This document shows, in pieces, positions 13,831 through 35,128 of a stretch of 64,000 bases of DNA. The notes beneath the pieces are model-generated. The model saw nothing but the letters and a program-made list of their open reading frames with translations. It made no database searches and had not been told where the DNA came from. Position numbers and translations under genes: made by a program. The stretch covers positions 111,455,554-111,519,553 of the forward strand of contig CM041083.1 of the NCBI GenBank assembly GCA_023079485.1. Reading direction: 5' to 3'. Positions within the stretch are counted from its first letter, which is position 1. Each line of letters starts with the position of its first letter. This DNA is from Archilochus colubris (taxonomy: Eukaryota; Chordata; Aves; Apodiformes; Trochilidae).

Positions 13831-16783
13831 TTAATAAAAATTACAGTGGGCTTAGAATATGAGGCAATCAGGTAGCATGCATTAGTAATTACAGAGTTAG
13901 AGTTGTATGTAATGTGAACAAGTTCTGAAAAGGTAGTTCTGATTCACTGTTATAATACTAGAATTGATCAATTAATAAGCTTGCCTAGATATCTGATGAG
14001 CCATCCAAATATAATTCAAGCTGAGGGGTTGATCAAATATTTTGATTCAATTTCTGGATGAAAATAGTATGGAAGTTGGGAATGTAAGAGCAGGGTGGTC
14101 AGCCCCCAGTATATGTCATCGAATTTCAATGACCCCTTTTTATCCTCCAACGAAAAAGCACTGAGTTCTCCTACACCTAATCATTAACTACCCCAGTTTG
14201 GAGCAATCTGGGGTCTCAACTACTGCCTGCTGGATAAAACAGACGATCATCAGACTTGGCTAGACAGGTACAAAAGATTGGTGTGAAATGCTCAGGAAAA
14301 GCAAGGGGACAGTCAATGACATGAGGTGGGATGCCCTCTCTCCTGGAACCAAGCTTTAGGTAGTCTAACAGTTTCCTTGCTCCTACAAAACACTTAAGCT
14401 ATCAACAAGCTGTAGTAGCTAGGTTATAGCTGACAATCTTCACCAATAAAGTCCATTATCACCCTTCTTGAGTAAAGCTGCAGCCTTGCCACAGGGTAAA
14501 TTAGTTACAAAATGTCACATCTATCAAAATAAATTTCTGTTGCAATCTTTCTGAGACTGTCTTATAATTTTGAAAAACAAATGTCACCTATTTCAGGCTC
14601 CTAAACCTTTATGGCAGCCAGAAGAGTTGAAGCAGGTAGCATTGCAGGCAGTTTGAAAAGTGAGATGATAAATCAGGAAGGAGGAGGCATAAGCTATTGA
14701 AAGTGTTATTGGACAAGAAAGAGATTGAGTTGGGTGAAAAGAAAAGCAGAGCACCATGAAAATGGGTAAAAAATTAATCTTGAAAGAAAGACTGGGGAGA
14801 ATAAAGATGAGCTAAGGAAGCACACTCAGTGTTTCATCACAGATGTTCTCGTCTACTTAATCTAAATACTTGAAGTTTAATTTCTTCTCCATATTCCCAA
14901 ATGTAGAGTTACTTTGATTAATTATTTGAATTATTAATTACTAATTACTTCTGCAGCATTAATGGGTGAAATAAGATGCCTGGTAATTCTGATTTGAACA
15001 CTAAAAATACGAGTCTGTCTGCTACTACTGAAAATTCTTTCTGTCCACATGTTTTGTTTAAGGCCATTCACATAGGGACCTTTAATAACATATTCAGTAC
15101 TTATGGGCCAACACTCAAGTTGCTGCACTGGAACATTGTATTTTTTTCAAGTTTTTGAAGGTAATTATTGGTTTCATAATACATTTAATTTCCTTACTGA
15201 AAAAGGAAAGCCAAAGTTAATCAAGAAAAGCGGGTACAAAGTCAACCTTTAAACTAAAGATGGGTACAAGACTATAATTCGCTAGGGGGTTCTGATGATG
15301 TTCCAACCCTGGAAGCTTTTAACTCAAGTACAGGGACCAAATTTTGGTGCTGTATTCCCTCAAGAAAAATCAGCTTTATATGGAATACATTAGAATATTT
15401 CCAAGTACTAAATATGCATAGATAATGTATTTTGAACATGAAAGGAAGAGCGTAAGCTATTTGTTAAAGAGATGATAAAAAATGTTGACTGAGTGGAAGG
15501 AGAGGGCTGCAATTTTAACTTAGCTGTGAAAGCAGATGCTTCCCTTTAGCAGAGCAAGTACAAATATTTATTTTACTTTTTTGACTTAGAAATGAAAATC
15601 ATTTCTATCTTTATCTATTTCTACAGCTCCTGGGTTTTTAGTTCTACTCTGTGACTACATAGAAATCAGTAATTTCTCTCACTATTTTATTTCCTGCTTA
15701 ATTCCTTCTTATCTATCTTTATGATAAACTAATTTCCTGCCTTGCCTATTAAGACTTCCTAGCTTCTGGTCTGTCTTTTTCTTGCCATGGTTTTCTTTTA
15801 GCTTCCTCATGCAAAGTCCTTTATACTTTTTTTTTTTTTTTTAGTGTCAGGTCCTGCTTTTGAATGACCTTTCTGAACCCACTAGCTATCTTCCATTCCT
15901 CTGTCTTCACAAGTGCTTTTTCATTTACAGTGTATAATAAGCAAGTTGTGGTAGCTTATTCATTACTCTTTTTCACATATATGAGCACTACTGATGATTT
16001 TGGTGTATGTAGGTAGCCCCACTCAAACTGGCAAATATATATAATAACTAAAATAAATACAGTAATATAAAATAAAGTAAAATAAAATGAAGCATATTTT
16101 CAGCACAGGAATATAATTATGCCTCTCCCCATTTGAATCCTTTTCCACGATAGCACATCAGGTTTCTGCAACAAAGACTGAGAAATCTTCTGAGATTTTG
16201 CCATATATTTGATCTCAGTGCATCAAAAGTAATCCACCTATGCTACTGTGCACTAGGATATCACTAAACCCAACATTCTTTGTGAATTGGCTGTCCCTCA
16301 GGCACCTTTAGTAAGTTAGAACTTGGAATAGGTCTAAATTTGTCTCAAGGTAGAAGGCTCTCTTGAGTTATTGCACTGTCTAAATTTTATCCATTTTTAA
16401 TTCTCCCTCCTTTAGATTACCCTAGTTCAATATTAGATGTCAAAGAGAGAACAGAACAGCTCAAGAACATCACTGAAGGGTTATTACATCTTTGACAAAC
16501 TACAAGGCAAAAGGGATAGAACATCATCTAAAATCTCTCTTTATAAAGTATTCTGAAAGCAAACTTTTGCTCTCAAGCTTAAAGTATTGCTGTAAGACAC
16601 TCTTTATTAGTAGGTGGTTTGAGTTGGAAATGGGCATATGTATCCCATATGGTCTCATTTATCCCAGAAGGATCTTTTGCCTGACAGCTGCAGCTGCAGA
16701 GGAGGTGGATTTGATGGCCTTTTTGTTCCTAGATTTCCAAGCTCCTCATTTTTCTGTGTGTGAGAGAATATACCCAAGCGCTA

Positions 16784-17356
<573 letters not shown>

Positions 17357-17693
17357 TTAAATGGGTCTGCTTCGCTATAAATGTCTGTGTGATTTTTAGT
17401 TTAGTCAGTTTCTTGATAATTACAGATAATCTAAAGTGAAGTCTTATTCTGCTAACAGCATTTTGTGGTTTAGCATTAATTTCATGGTTTAGAAGAAATA
17501 ACCTTTAGTACACGAAGAAGGTTAAAAAAAGCATTTCATTAAAAGTTAAATGCCTTAAAAATGTTAGAAACCCACAAAACAGATTTAGCAATATGAGGAA
17601 CAGCTTCTTCATATTAGCTTTCTAATGCATCTCATGTATTTCTGTGAGGAGATGTCTAGGTGTAGTCTTTCTGTACCTATTTCAATCTCATAC

Positions 17694-17715
17694 TTTTTTT
17701 TTTTTTTTTTTTTTT
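17694..17715 (+). repeat. Poly-T tract (T22)
   Basis: A homopolymer of 22 T in the intron upstream of the 16933-17235 exon. On the transcribed strand it is poly-A, so it is not that exon's polypyrimidine tract. Confidence 0.95.
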
Positions 17716-20356
17716 AAGAAATCCCTGGGGTGAAGGTCAGATATAAAGGCAATGTCTCTCATTGTCTCTGACTGTCTCACACAACAGGAAAAATACAAAC
17801 TCATTTCCTAGGGAACAAAGGTCTTAAGAAAGCAATCTTGTTTGGTAGCTACCAACCTGAAGTCATTCTGGAGCTTTTTTCAATGTTCTGAAGCTAATGG
17901 GGGATTCATATTTGACACATAGGATATTATGACCTAGGAGCTCTTTTATTCTGCTGATGAGTTTCTGACAATATCAGTATTTCTTAAATAAGCATTATTC
18001 TAGAAGATGCAAGTGGCTAACAATTCAGTGAAAAGAATTCTAGAAACCCAGCACTCATTTCTGGGGAGACAAATCTCTGGTCTGTTGCACCCATCTCAGT
18101 TCTGCTTCAGTGGGCTGGAAGAGCAGAGGACTTTGGAAAGTTCCTTGGGCAGAAGTCATGTTTCATCAGAAGATTTGTACCATTTCAGACATTGCTGGTG
18201 ATGTTCAATAAACAGGCACAATGCAATAGCTAATTCATAAAAATGGGACTCCTATAGCAGCCAGAGGCAACTTTGTTGTTATTGTGAATCTTTATCTTTT
18301 TTATTGTGTATTGGGATTCTTGCATCAGTTTTCATTGTGCAAAAGAACTACCCTCCTGCCACTTCTAAATAAGACCATGCACTATTTAAAATGACAAGTA
18401 CTTTTACAATATGATGTAACTTGCTTTAGATTTTCAGCTGGCCAGAACTTAAACAAGCCTTTTTTTTTTTTCTTTCTTTTTTTCTTTTCCCTCAGGACAT
18501 ATCATTCTGTTTTTCACATTTGCTTTGTAAATCAGACCAAAACAATGTCTTGCTGAATTTCTAATCAACTACAAACTCCTGGAAGGTTGCAGCTGCCCAG
18601 TGCCATAGTGTCTGTAAATATGATAGTCATACAAAGGTTCAGTTTGGTCCATGGAGGTCGGGACCTGCTGCTTTCCATATCCCATGACCTGAGGTGACTA
18701 TGCCAGAATTGAGGAAAGTGCATCCAAGTCCAAGGTGAAATTCATGAAACCTGGATTCGTCAGGAAATTTCTAGTCCTCTAGTTAGAGCATCTGAACAAG
18801 CTACAGTTATGAACTGCTTCAATACATTTCTCCTAAGCTTAAAAGCTGCTGCTTTCTAAAACTGAAATTGTTTTGATAAGAAGTGCTAAATTCTACCATA
18901 TATTAACTGCATCAACAGAATAAAAAATATGAACTCATACTGGAAAAGTTATCAAATGTGAACATTTGTTCAACTGATTCTTAAAAAAAATAACCTGGCT
19001 ACATCTATTAGAATGTTTATTTGAAAATGTTAATGTTCTGAAATAATTAGATTAATTTAACTGTATTCTTTTCCCAGAAACCAAGTTGCATAAGAGAAGT
19101 AAATTTTGGCACAAAAAAACCTTTCTTGAGCATGAACTACAGCTTGTTATCCCTTACATAAATCACTGTATGTTCAAGGGTAGACATAGAGTGGGAAAGG
19201 AGCCACATTAAAACATAGATTCTGACATCTGGTTACAACATTACATGTAGCTTTTCTATTAAGCCACATGGCAAATTGAATTCTCTGCCCTTTGTAATGT
19301 GCATTGGAAAATATCCTTGGGGGATAACATTTTGGAACACATGCAAGTTACAAAAATAGTTACAAAAATAGTTTCTGAGATGACATTTCCTATTTATACC
19401 TGTAACTGTAGAGGTATTTGAGTTAATCCTTAAAGCCTTATGATAATTCTACCTGAAGAAATCAGGATGAAGTTTGTCAGCTGGCTGTAGTGTTACCCTT
19501 TGAAGACAACATAGGGGTCTGCAAGTTTAAGAGGATGAAATCCTGAGAGTTCCAACATATAAATTACTGGATGTAAGAGAAGTCAGATGCTTGTTCTTAC
19601 AGAGAGAAAGTAATACTGTTTTTCATGGTGAAAAGTCAGGCTCACCTGCTGCTTTGTAGCTCTAACATACAGCTTTTTCATGTGATAAACACTATTCCAC
19701 TAAGTTCAGGCAATTCCTTCTGAAGAGGCCAGAGTAAGCCTGGATTTGCTTCTGTCAGGCATACCTTTGGATAGTATTTTTATATTTAACCTTTATTAGA
19801 TTTGCTTCATGACTGTTCTTCTGCTTAATCATTTATTTATTTGCCTTTTTCTGTCATTTGTTCAGTGTAAGGCAGAGAAGAAAGCTTTTTTTTTTAAATT
19901 TCTTTTTCTTTTTTTTTCCCCAGTTACAATTGAATTTATAATGTGAAGACATCAAAAAGAGAGGAAGGCTTCAGGCAGAATATGTATGCAATGTCTCCCC
20001 ACTTATCATCTGGAGGACTAAAGCCCATGATGTTTCTCAGGAAAATCAGAGCTAGCTGCTGCAGTATTCAGTGATAAGAATGGATTTTGACTTGGATCTT
20101 TCGCTCTCATTTTTTCTGCTTAGAATAAACCCTATGAACATATTACATGAGTATGAAAAGGAAAATACTAACCTCAATGGAGCTCAAACCATAAAGCAAT
20201 TCTGCCCATGACTCAGGCATGTTGGTTGCTAATACTGCCCCTTTCTGGTCAATGCCAGTTCACGCAGCAAATTCTCCTCCTTTTTCCTTCAGATTCAGGA
20301 ATATTTACCACCATGCTTTTCAAAGGAGTCCAGTATGCATGTGTGGCATACGGATA

Positions 20357-20515
20357 GATTAATAGAATGTCAGGTTGGAAGGGACCTCAAGGATCATCTG
20401 GACCGACCCTTCTAATATTTTTTATATGATATGTCCCAGCACCCTGTCGAGCTGAGACATAAAACTTTCCGTAGTGGGAGAATCCACCACTTCCCTTGGG
20501 AGACCATTCCAATAA
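20357..20515 (-). mobile_element. CR1 3' end, minus orientation
   Basis: The plus strand reads ataga atgtcaggttggaagg gacctcaaggatcatct, the reverse complement of the conserved CR1 3' terminus. It continues with the expected ...gaatccaccacttcccttgg gagaccattccaat. It is truncated at 20515, where a purine-rich microsatellite begins. This copy lies in the same orientation as DSCAM transcription. Confidence 0.85.
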
Positions 20516-20700
20516 GAGTAAGAGTCAGAGTCAGAGTCAGAGTCACAATGAGAAAGGAAGAGGAAGAGGAAGAGGAAGAGGAAGAGGAAGAGGAAGAGGA
20601 GGAAGAAAAGAAGAAGAAAGAAGAAGAGCAAGAAGAAGAGGAAGAAGAACAACAACAAGAAGAAAAACAAGAAGAACAGGAAAAAGAACAAGAAGAAACC
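20516..20700 (+). repeat. Purine-rich compound microsatellite
   Basis: Tandem AGAGTC units (about 20518-20546) are followed by about 140 bp of GAGGAA/GAAGAA-type purine repeats with some ACAAGA units. The strand transcribed with DSCAM is an unbroken polypyrimidine (CTTCCT) tract 200-390 nt past a 5' splice site. Open frames here are Glu/Arg or Phe/Ser homopolymer artefacts. Confidence 0.9.
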
Positions 20701-20901
20701 ACAGACACAGTGTTTGTTATCACAGACAATATATGCATGGGTGGCAGCCTTTATAGGCAGCCTACAGAAAAAAACCTTAGCAAAGCAAAAAAAAAAAAAA
20801 AAAATGATGACACCTAAGCACCAAATGAAGTACATCAAGGACCAAGAAGGTTACTGCAGCTTCTGCTGTCCTGTTTGCTGTCCCTGCAGAGAGCTCCATA
20901 C

Positions 20902-21099
20902 CTGTGTCCTGCGAGGGGCTGACGCTGTAGCTGTCACTCTCCTTGTCCACTGACCCTGCTGGCCTGGGGGTAGGCAGCCTCCAGTCTGTGGTGAGGGTAT
21001 GAGCTGATATGGTGGGGTGAGGTCTGTTGAGGGTCCACTGACTGGCGTAGCGGTTCCGAGCTGTGGGTCCGGTTTTGGCACTCCTCCTCGTGGTAGGAT
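20902..21099 (-). CDS. DSCAM: DSCAM cytoplasmic-tail exon, proline-rich
   Basis: This 198-nt exon has phase 1 at both ends, so it could be skipped without shifting the frame. The acceptor is ctgtcacag before AT CCT ACC, and the donor is GAC ACA G followed by GTATGG. It encodes [20 protein letters not shown], then [20 protein letters not shown], then [20 protein letters not shown] and PSQDT. The residues are basic and proline-rich, with SH3- or WW-ligand-like stretches (NRPHPT, LPTPRP) and a Ser/Tyr-rich end (SDSYS). Its terminal G combines with AT of the next exon to give Asp. Antisense and frame-shifted open frames over this exon are shadows. GC content is clearly above the flanking intron. 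Confidence 0.95.
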
Positions 21100-21197
21100 C
21101 TGTGACAGATAACAGAGAGGGTCTTTGCTTCTAGCCTCTTGAATTGGTAAGGAAACAAGCCTGGCCAGAAGGGGATGGCCACTGAAATCACGTTAGT

Positions 21198-21219
21198 AAA
21201 AAAAAAAAAAAAAAAAAAA
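21198..21219 (+). repeat. Poly-A tract (A22), polypyrimidine on the DSCAM strand
   Basis: 22 A on the plus strand, so U22 in DSCAM pre-mRNA, ending about 99 nt before the acceptor of the 20902-21099 exon. It may add to pyrimidine-rich context, but it lies beyond the usual acceptor tract. Confidence 0.9.
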
Positions 21220-22689
21220 GCACAAAACGAAATCATGTATTTTAAAATGGGTAAAACTGAATAGCTGAAATCCCTAGCAGTCTCCCATTGACACATTCAT
21301 CATCACCCCACTCCGACTTAAGCAGTTCTCCAGTACAAAAAAAATGCTTTGAGATGTGAAAGAGCACAAGGCAAGCAAATCAGGTTGGGAATTTCACAGA
21401 ACATCTTCAAGTGAAGTCTAAGGTAAATTATCAGCATAGATGTGCTCTCAGAAACAACCAGGTAAATGCTCTCAGCTTGTAAAAACATGTGGTGATATAA
21501 TATCCTAAACCCAAATGTTATTTGAGGTATATAATCCTTGGCTAATATTATGTGCCTGTTTTGGAGAAGGATACATCAAAAGGGTTGGCAGACTACTTTT
21601 ATGATTTAAAGTCTCGGTCTTATTTAAGTTTCCACAGTCTATTGCTTTCTAGCAGAATACAAGCTATCTAGAAAAGTCCACCATTCCAATACAGTAAGTG
21701 TTGCTGATTGTTTAAGAAAGTTGATTTTGAATTGTACTGACAATAGTGGAAAGAAATCAGTATTCTGGAAAAATATCCTAATCTGGATACTTTACTATAT
21801 TATACTATTAATCAGTTACAGATTCCATATTCTTTTTTACAAGTAGTCAAGACAAAACGTAACAGGCAATAGTGCCATCAGAGTTTCAGTAGGAAGAGTT
21901 TCATAAATATTTGATTATTTTCTTAAGGTTTAAAAATCACCAGTTATTTGTTTAAGAACAGCAAAGTTTTATTTTTCATTACCCCAGAGATAATTGGGTG
22001 ATGGAGTAGAAGTGAACTATCTGCCGAAACTGACCTTCTTAATTTTGCTAATAAATAGTTCTTCTGTAAAAGAAGTGAGCCTTTTACTCGCTAACAAAGC
22101 AAGTGGAATAGAAAAATCATTATGTGGCAAACAGAAAGTGACTAAATCAGCACAGAAGGATTTCTCTTTGAAGCTTCTGAAAGGATATCACTAACACTAG
22201 AAAGGGTATTATAAATGAAAAATTCAAATCTATTCAAATGTTCTTTGACATTCAAATGGTGAAGTTGTCAGTCTTTGAGGTAAGAGACTTTAGCAGAAGC
22301 AATTTAAAGAAAAAAACAATACCCAGATAATGACTGAGCATTGCTGCTGCCTGAGCATTACCAGTAAGAATTTGTATTCTTCTGCTTCAAAGAAAAAAGT
22401 TGTGGCCTTCTCCTACTTCACATCTACCCTTTAGAGCAGTGGAAAAAATATGAGCCCAGTGCCACTGATAACTGATCCTCTTGGTAGAGCAACACATAGC
22501 TGCCTCACATGGATGACATCCCAAAACACACTTGACACAGTGTGACCCACCCGTCAGTATAAACCACTTCTTGTAACAAATGTGGAAAGCTGGCACATGG
22601 CTGTTGTGCAGCCAGAAGTGAGCCTTCATGCCTGCTTAAAGGAAAGACATGAAGGACAGAAGGAGAATGCTAGTGAGGAAACTCTTGGC

Positions 22690-23060
22690 TGGGGCTGCTT
22701 GTCCTGGAGAAGAGAAGGCTCAGTGGGAATCTCATTGATGTACACAAACACCTGAGGGCAAGCTGCAAAGAGGACAGAGCAAGGCTCTTTTCATTGGTGC
22801 CCAGTGACAGGAGCAGAGGCAGTGGTCACAAAGTGAAGCACAGAAACTTCCCTCTGAACATCAGCAAGCACTTTATGGTGTGGGAGACTGAGCACTGGCA
22901 CAGGTTGCCCAGAGAGGTGATGGAGTCTCTGTCTTTAGAGATACGCAGAGGTTGTCCAAGCACATCTGTGGGCAACTGGCTCTTAACTTTGCTTTAAGCA
23001 GAGGAGTCAGGCTAGCCAGTGCCCAGAGGTCCCTTACAACCTCAACTATTCTCATCCTGT
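22690..23060 (+). mobile_element. CR1 fragment: ORF2 C terminus and 3' UTR
   Basis: It begins ggggctgcttgtcctggaga agagaaggctc, the typical end of CR1 ORF2. The frame from 22794 reads VPSDRSRGSGHKVKHRNFPL followed by TEHWHRLPREVMESLSLEI, a clear match to the CR1 ORF2 C-terminal block. The element ends with the eroded 3' motif agaggtcccttacaacctc. It is 5'-truncated and non-functional. Confidence 0.85.
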
Positions 23061-24922
23061 GCCTCAGTACTTTCCTTGAAGGAGGTGGGAGGTCCTGCTG
23101 CCAGCATGCAGGACATCAGTGCTCATCCTGCTGAGCGTGTGCTGAGCAGTAGCTCTGCCCCAGTTGTGCTGTGCCTGCATAAGGGGCTCTGTAGCACAGG
23201 CATAGCCCACTCCAGAGCTGCCTATGTCATGGAAAACAGTGTGCATCTGGTCTTTAAGCCAGCCCTGCTGTCATGTGCTGAAATCTAATTGCAGAGAGCA
23301 GAAGTGAACAAGCCAAGGAAAAAGGTTCGTGAAGCATAGGTCTTTTAGAAATAAATACAAAAGAACATGAGAACAAATTAAAAAGTTATGTAAGGGAATA
23401 TGTGCCAGCCAGTGGGTGTGAGTGTACTCAGTCAGAAGGATCCACAGTCTCTGAGCCACTGAGCTGGGCACTTCACTCCTCTTCAGAGGGAAAGCTGTGG
23501 GTCTAGACAAAACATCATAGTCTAGCCTCTATCAAAAGTATATTAGCGTCTTAAATCCTGAGAACACTACCTAAAAGCCTTTGACCCAGCCCCATGTAAT
23601 GCTGCCATCAGATGTTTATTCCATAATAAAAGTAATGGTGGATTTCTATTTTCAAAGCTGAGCTGGACACTGATCATACTTTTTCACATGAGTTAAATCC
23701 AATTATAATTTGAAGGAAATCCTCCTGATTTCAGTGGAAAGATACACATGACTGCACACAAAAAAGTGATTAGGCATGGAAGGTGATGATGCTATAACTG
23801 GTGCTATAAAGTGCTGTGGTATGATTCAAGCAGGCAATCTGGGAGTGGTGCCTCTTTCCTTATTAGAAAAGACAGGGTTGGAAGACAACAGAGGTCCACT
23901 GTTTACCCAGATGATCCTGACCTGTCAACATGATAAAAAATAGCTGGTGATATTTTTGCTTTTAGTGAGCAGGCTAGACAGCACATACATGAACTAAAGG
24001 AGTGAGAAAAGAGCGGTGTGAGAAAGAAAACAAATACTGTATCTTGACTCTTTCAATTCAAATGCTATGACTCTCTATAGACGAAGAATGGTGGTACTAA
24101 TCTAGTCTTCACATATTTTAAAACTGTCAGAGTCAGAAAAGCAACAAGGTCAGGACTAGATCAGCTGTTGCTTAAAGACTGAGGTGGATTTCAGCATTTA
24201 CATTCACCAAACTCACCAAGTAAAATTTCCAAAATGGTCAGGGAATAGAAAAAATCCAAGAGATTCTAGAAATTGCAGTGTTAGTGAACTACACTTTGGT
24301 AAAAGCCCTAAGTATTTCTCTGATCTAGAGATTTTCATTTCCATTTATATAGATACAGAACACATTCATGAGAGAAATAAGAACGATGGATTGCAGCAGT
24401 GTATTAATTTATGATATCATTTTAATCACTATAAGAATAGCTCAGCACAAATATATGTCAGAAAAGTAATTTACCATAATAACTAAAACTGGAAATACAC
24501 CTTTTTCAGAAAAGCGATAATAAGAAATGTGTTTCTTGCCAGATGTAGAGGTAAGAAGGGAAGAAATAGTTTGAAATACAATAAAGACTGATCACCGATA
24601 AAAAATATATTAGACACTAAAAGTCATTAAGCTAATTTACCCAATAAATTATAGAAATTAAAATTTAGCATGCACTTGGTTTAATGAAAGCCAGATATGA
24701 ATTATTTCAAATTACACCTACATTTCAGATGCACGTGCAATTTTTACCATATTGAATCACTAAATGCAACTGTAGAGGAAATGTTCTCTGCTGACCTAAA
24801 TACATTTCTCTCAGCTTTCAGACTGAAGAGTAAAACCCCATGATGATGTAAACACAGGAGAACAGTAATAATTTTCTTATAGTTTTCTCTTCTCCAGATA
24901 ACATATTCTCTTAGATGCTTAC

Positions 24923-25072
24923 TTGTTCCTGGCCGGGCATCAGAAACATCAACCAGTGGTCCAGTAGCTTGTGACACAGACTGGTAATGTACTGTGTGGG
25001 TGACAGTCAATGACTTCTGCTTAGACGTCTCTCCAAAATCAGCATCAGTGAGCAGAACTGTAGATCTGTCAT
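24923..25072 (-). CDS. DSCAM: DSCAM cytoplasmic-tail exon
   Basis: This 150-nt exon has phase 1 at both ends. The acceptor cttccag precedes AT GAC AGA, and the donor is GGA ACA A followed by GTAAGC. It encodes [20 protein letters not shown], then [20 protein letters not shown], then DVSDARPGT. With its neighbours it rebuilds METI-DD-RST upstream and ARPGT-N-PTT downstream, matching the known vertebrate DSCAM tail. The single tyrosine (HTVHYQS) lies in the most conserved-looking block. Because the exon is a multiple of three, cassette skipping would keep the reading frame; nothing in the sequence shows whether that happens. Confidence 0.95.
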
Positions 25073-33058
<7,986 letters not shown>

Positions 33059-33089
33059 CTCATTAGCATTTCAGCCAAACTCTTTGCAT
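33059..33089 (-). CDS. DSCAM: DSCAM 31-nt microexon (DAKSLAEMLMS)
   Basis: Thirty-one nucleotides lie between acceptor ttttcttctag and donor GTAAGA. They are read as AT GCA AAG AGT TTG GCT GAA ATG CTA ATG AG, giving (D)AKSLAEMLM(S). The first base of Asp comes from the transmembrane exon and the last base of Ser from the next cytoplasmic exon. The peptide is a known conserved block in both DSCAM and DSCAML1, just inside the membrane, so despite its size the exon is well supported. It enters in phase 1 and leaves in phase 2. Skipping it would join the transmembrane exon out of frame and truncate the tail. It is isolated by 5.1-kb and 6.9-kb introns, and gene finders will often miss it. Confidence 0.93.
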
Positions 33090-34986
33090 CTAGAAGAAAA
33101 CAGAAGAAATGTCATTACAAATGAAAATCTATTCCTCAGATAGATTAGGAAGTGATTTGAATTATCCATGTGTAAAACCACTGTTTTTTCTCAGATCAGT
33201 AGCAAGAATAAAATAATCTTAGAGAGTGACTACTTGTTCTGAAACTACATTTCTGTCCCAGGGAGTCCTCTTTAGCTCCTCAGTAGCTCCAAAGATGCTT
33301 AGAGAAGTATGAACCTCAACCTCCTTTAACTCAAAACCGATATGGAACCTTACAAGAAGTAGGACCAGTTTAACAAATAATGGGGGTCTTTATTCCTTCA
33401 GTTAGCAAATGAACAAGTGAGGAAGGAAAAATAGGCAAGAGGACAGAAAAGCTGAACTCCACCTGTGGGCTGGACCCAAGCCCAAGCTGGATGAGCAGTT
33501 GCCAACCTGGAGTTCCCAAACCAAACCTGTCTGCCTGAAGGTCTGAGCAAGGCAGATCTCCACGGAGTCACCTTGTTTGGTTGCTCTCAAATATCGATGT
33601 TTTTCAGCTAGCAATAGTTCAAAACTATTACTGCATCTTCAGAAGACAGGCTATATACAAAACAGGTGGTGGTTGATTCCCACATGGATGAGCCCTGCAA
33701 AATGAGGCTCTGCTGAAAGAGATCTATTCTTCCTGTTGTTGTAATTGATGTTATTATTAGCATAAAATCCTTTGGGGACATAATTATTCTGATACTTATC
33801 AGATCAAAAGACACTGATGAAGTTTACCCAGTGTTCTTCAGATGGCATTCTGTAAAACTTTATCAACATAATATAACCATTTCTGTAGTATTTTTCAGCA
33901 AAAATGGACAGCTATGTTTTGATATCCTGCAGTCTGCTTCTAAGTAAATGTACTTAAAAATACTGACTCCAGATATCACACGGCAGCAAAGCAGCTTTTT
34001 GTGCAATCGAGTGAAGCAAATCTCAGAAGAAAACAATTCCAAGTTGTCAAACAACTCTCCTATTATGTGAAACTTTAAATTTTTTTTTTTTTTATCTGTC
34101 ATGTGAAAACCTACTAGCATCTGCCAAGGATTTAACTGAATTGGTCTGTTTTCCCCATTTCACCTTTTTTATTACTTAATCACCTCCTGGGTCTTGTACA
34201 TTTACAACAATTTCCCTGCTTGAGATCCTATTAAATATCCTGCCTTTAAATTTCAGAGAATGCAGGCAGAAATAGACAACCATCTTAATGCATCACTCTG
34301 GTTACATCTGTATTAATTTTTAAAAGAAATGGACAAAAGCCTCTTTTTAGTCATAAAAAACCCCTCAATAAAACTGTTTCATCAACTTTCTGCATTGTTT
34401 CTTTGTACTGTGCCATTTTTCCTGTATTTGGTTTATTTATTTTTTTTAATTATTTTTTTATTTTTATTTTTATCTTACTATTTTTTGCCTGTTTTATTTC
34501 TCACCTGCTACTGGAGAAGCTGAAATCCTGCACTTCCTCTAGATCTGTTTGCTCCACTACTTCATTTTTAACCATCCTCTATCCCTTTTCAGCACAAAGC
34601 ATTGCAGATTCCTGGTGGAGTCAAGGACTCTTCATCTGAGTTGTCCCATCAGATCTGAACTGTGCTCCATTTAGGTACTCAGACATTTTATTTTTTGCAT
34701 TGGGATTGCCTTTTTCTGCTAACACTCAGAAATGCTACCAGAGTAGATGATAATGTCTTTATCATCAGTCTAAACCAAATTACCACTGCTTCTGCTCCTA
34801 AATGGTTTCAGAGATCATTTTACTACTGTATTCTAAGGACCTAGAAAGGGATCCAGGTCTTTTGAAGAAAACAAAAAACCAAAAACCCAACAACAACAAA
34901 GACAGTCCAGTCCAAGTATTTTTTTTTTCAGCACATTTCATGATATTTCTTGTTATTCTAGCAGCACTAGAATCATGAAGGGACTA

Positions 34987-34993
34987 AGCAAGC
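34987..34993 (+). repeat. Left copy of putative target-site duplication (AGCAAGC)
   Basis: A seven-base direct repeat immediately outside the left arm of the palindromic element; the matching copy is at 35419-35425. It could be 6-8 bp, depending on where the element tip is placed. Confidence 0.5.
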
Positions 34994-35128
34994 TGTAGAG
35001 AAACAAGATAAACCAGGTGTCTTGAGTTGCCGAAGAGTGGGTGTGAGTCCACCTGTGCCTGGTTAGGGCAGGCCCCCTATGACCAGGGGGCCAATAAAGG
35101 TGGGACACACACCCACAAGGTGCTCTCA

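Larger units (their letters stand above)
21100..24922 (-). other. DSCAM: DSCAM cytoplasmic-region intron
   Basis: 3.8-kb intron containing an A22 run (21198-21219), 99 bp beyond the acceptor of the preceding exon on the plus scale, and a plus-strand CR1 3' portion (22690-23060). The remainder is AT-rich with no gene or RNA signature that I can recognise. Confidence 0.85.

Noticed and set aside
20412..20838. Phe/Ser/Leu-rich and Glu/Arg-rich open frames of 86-138 codons on both strands
   Set aside because: They are translations of the purine-rich microsatellite and adjoining CR1; composition explains them fully.
20934..21296. Minus-strand open frames of 76 and 120 codons over the 20902-21099 exon
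   Set aside because: They are in the wrong frames. The third frame gives the recognisable DSCAM tail with matching splice sites.
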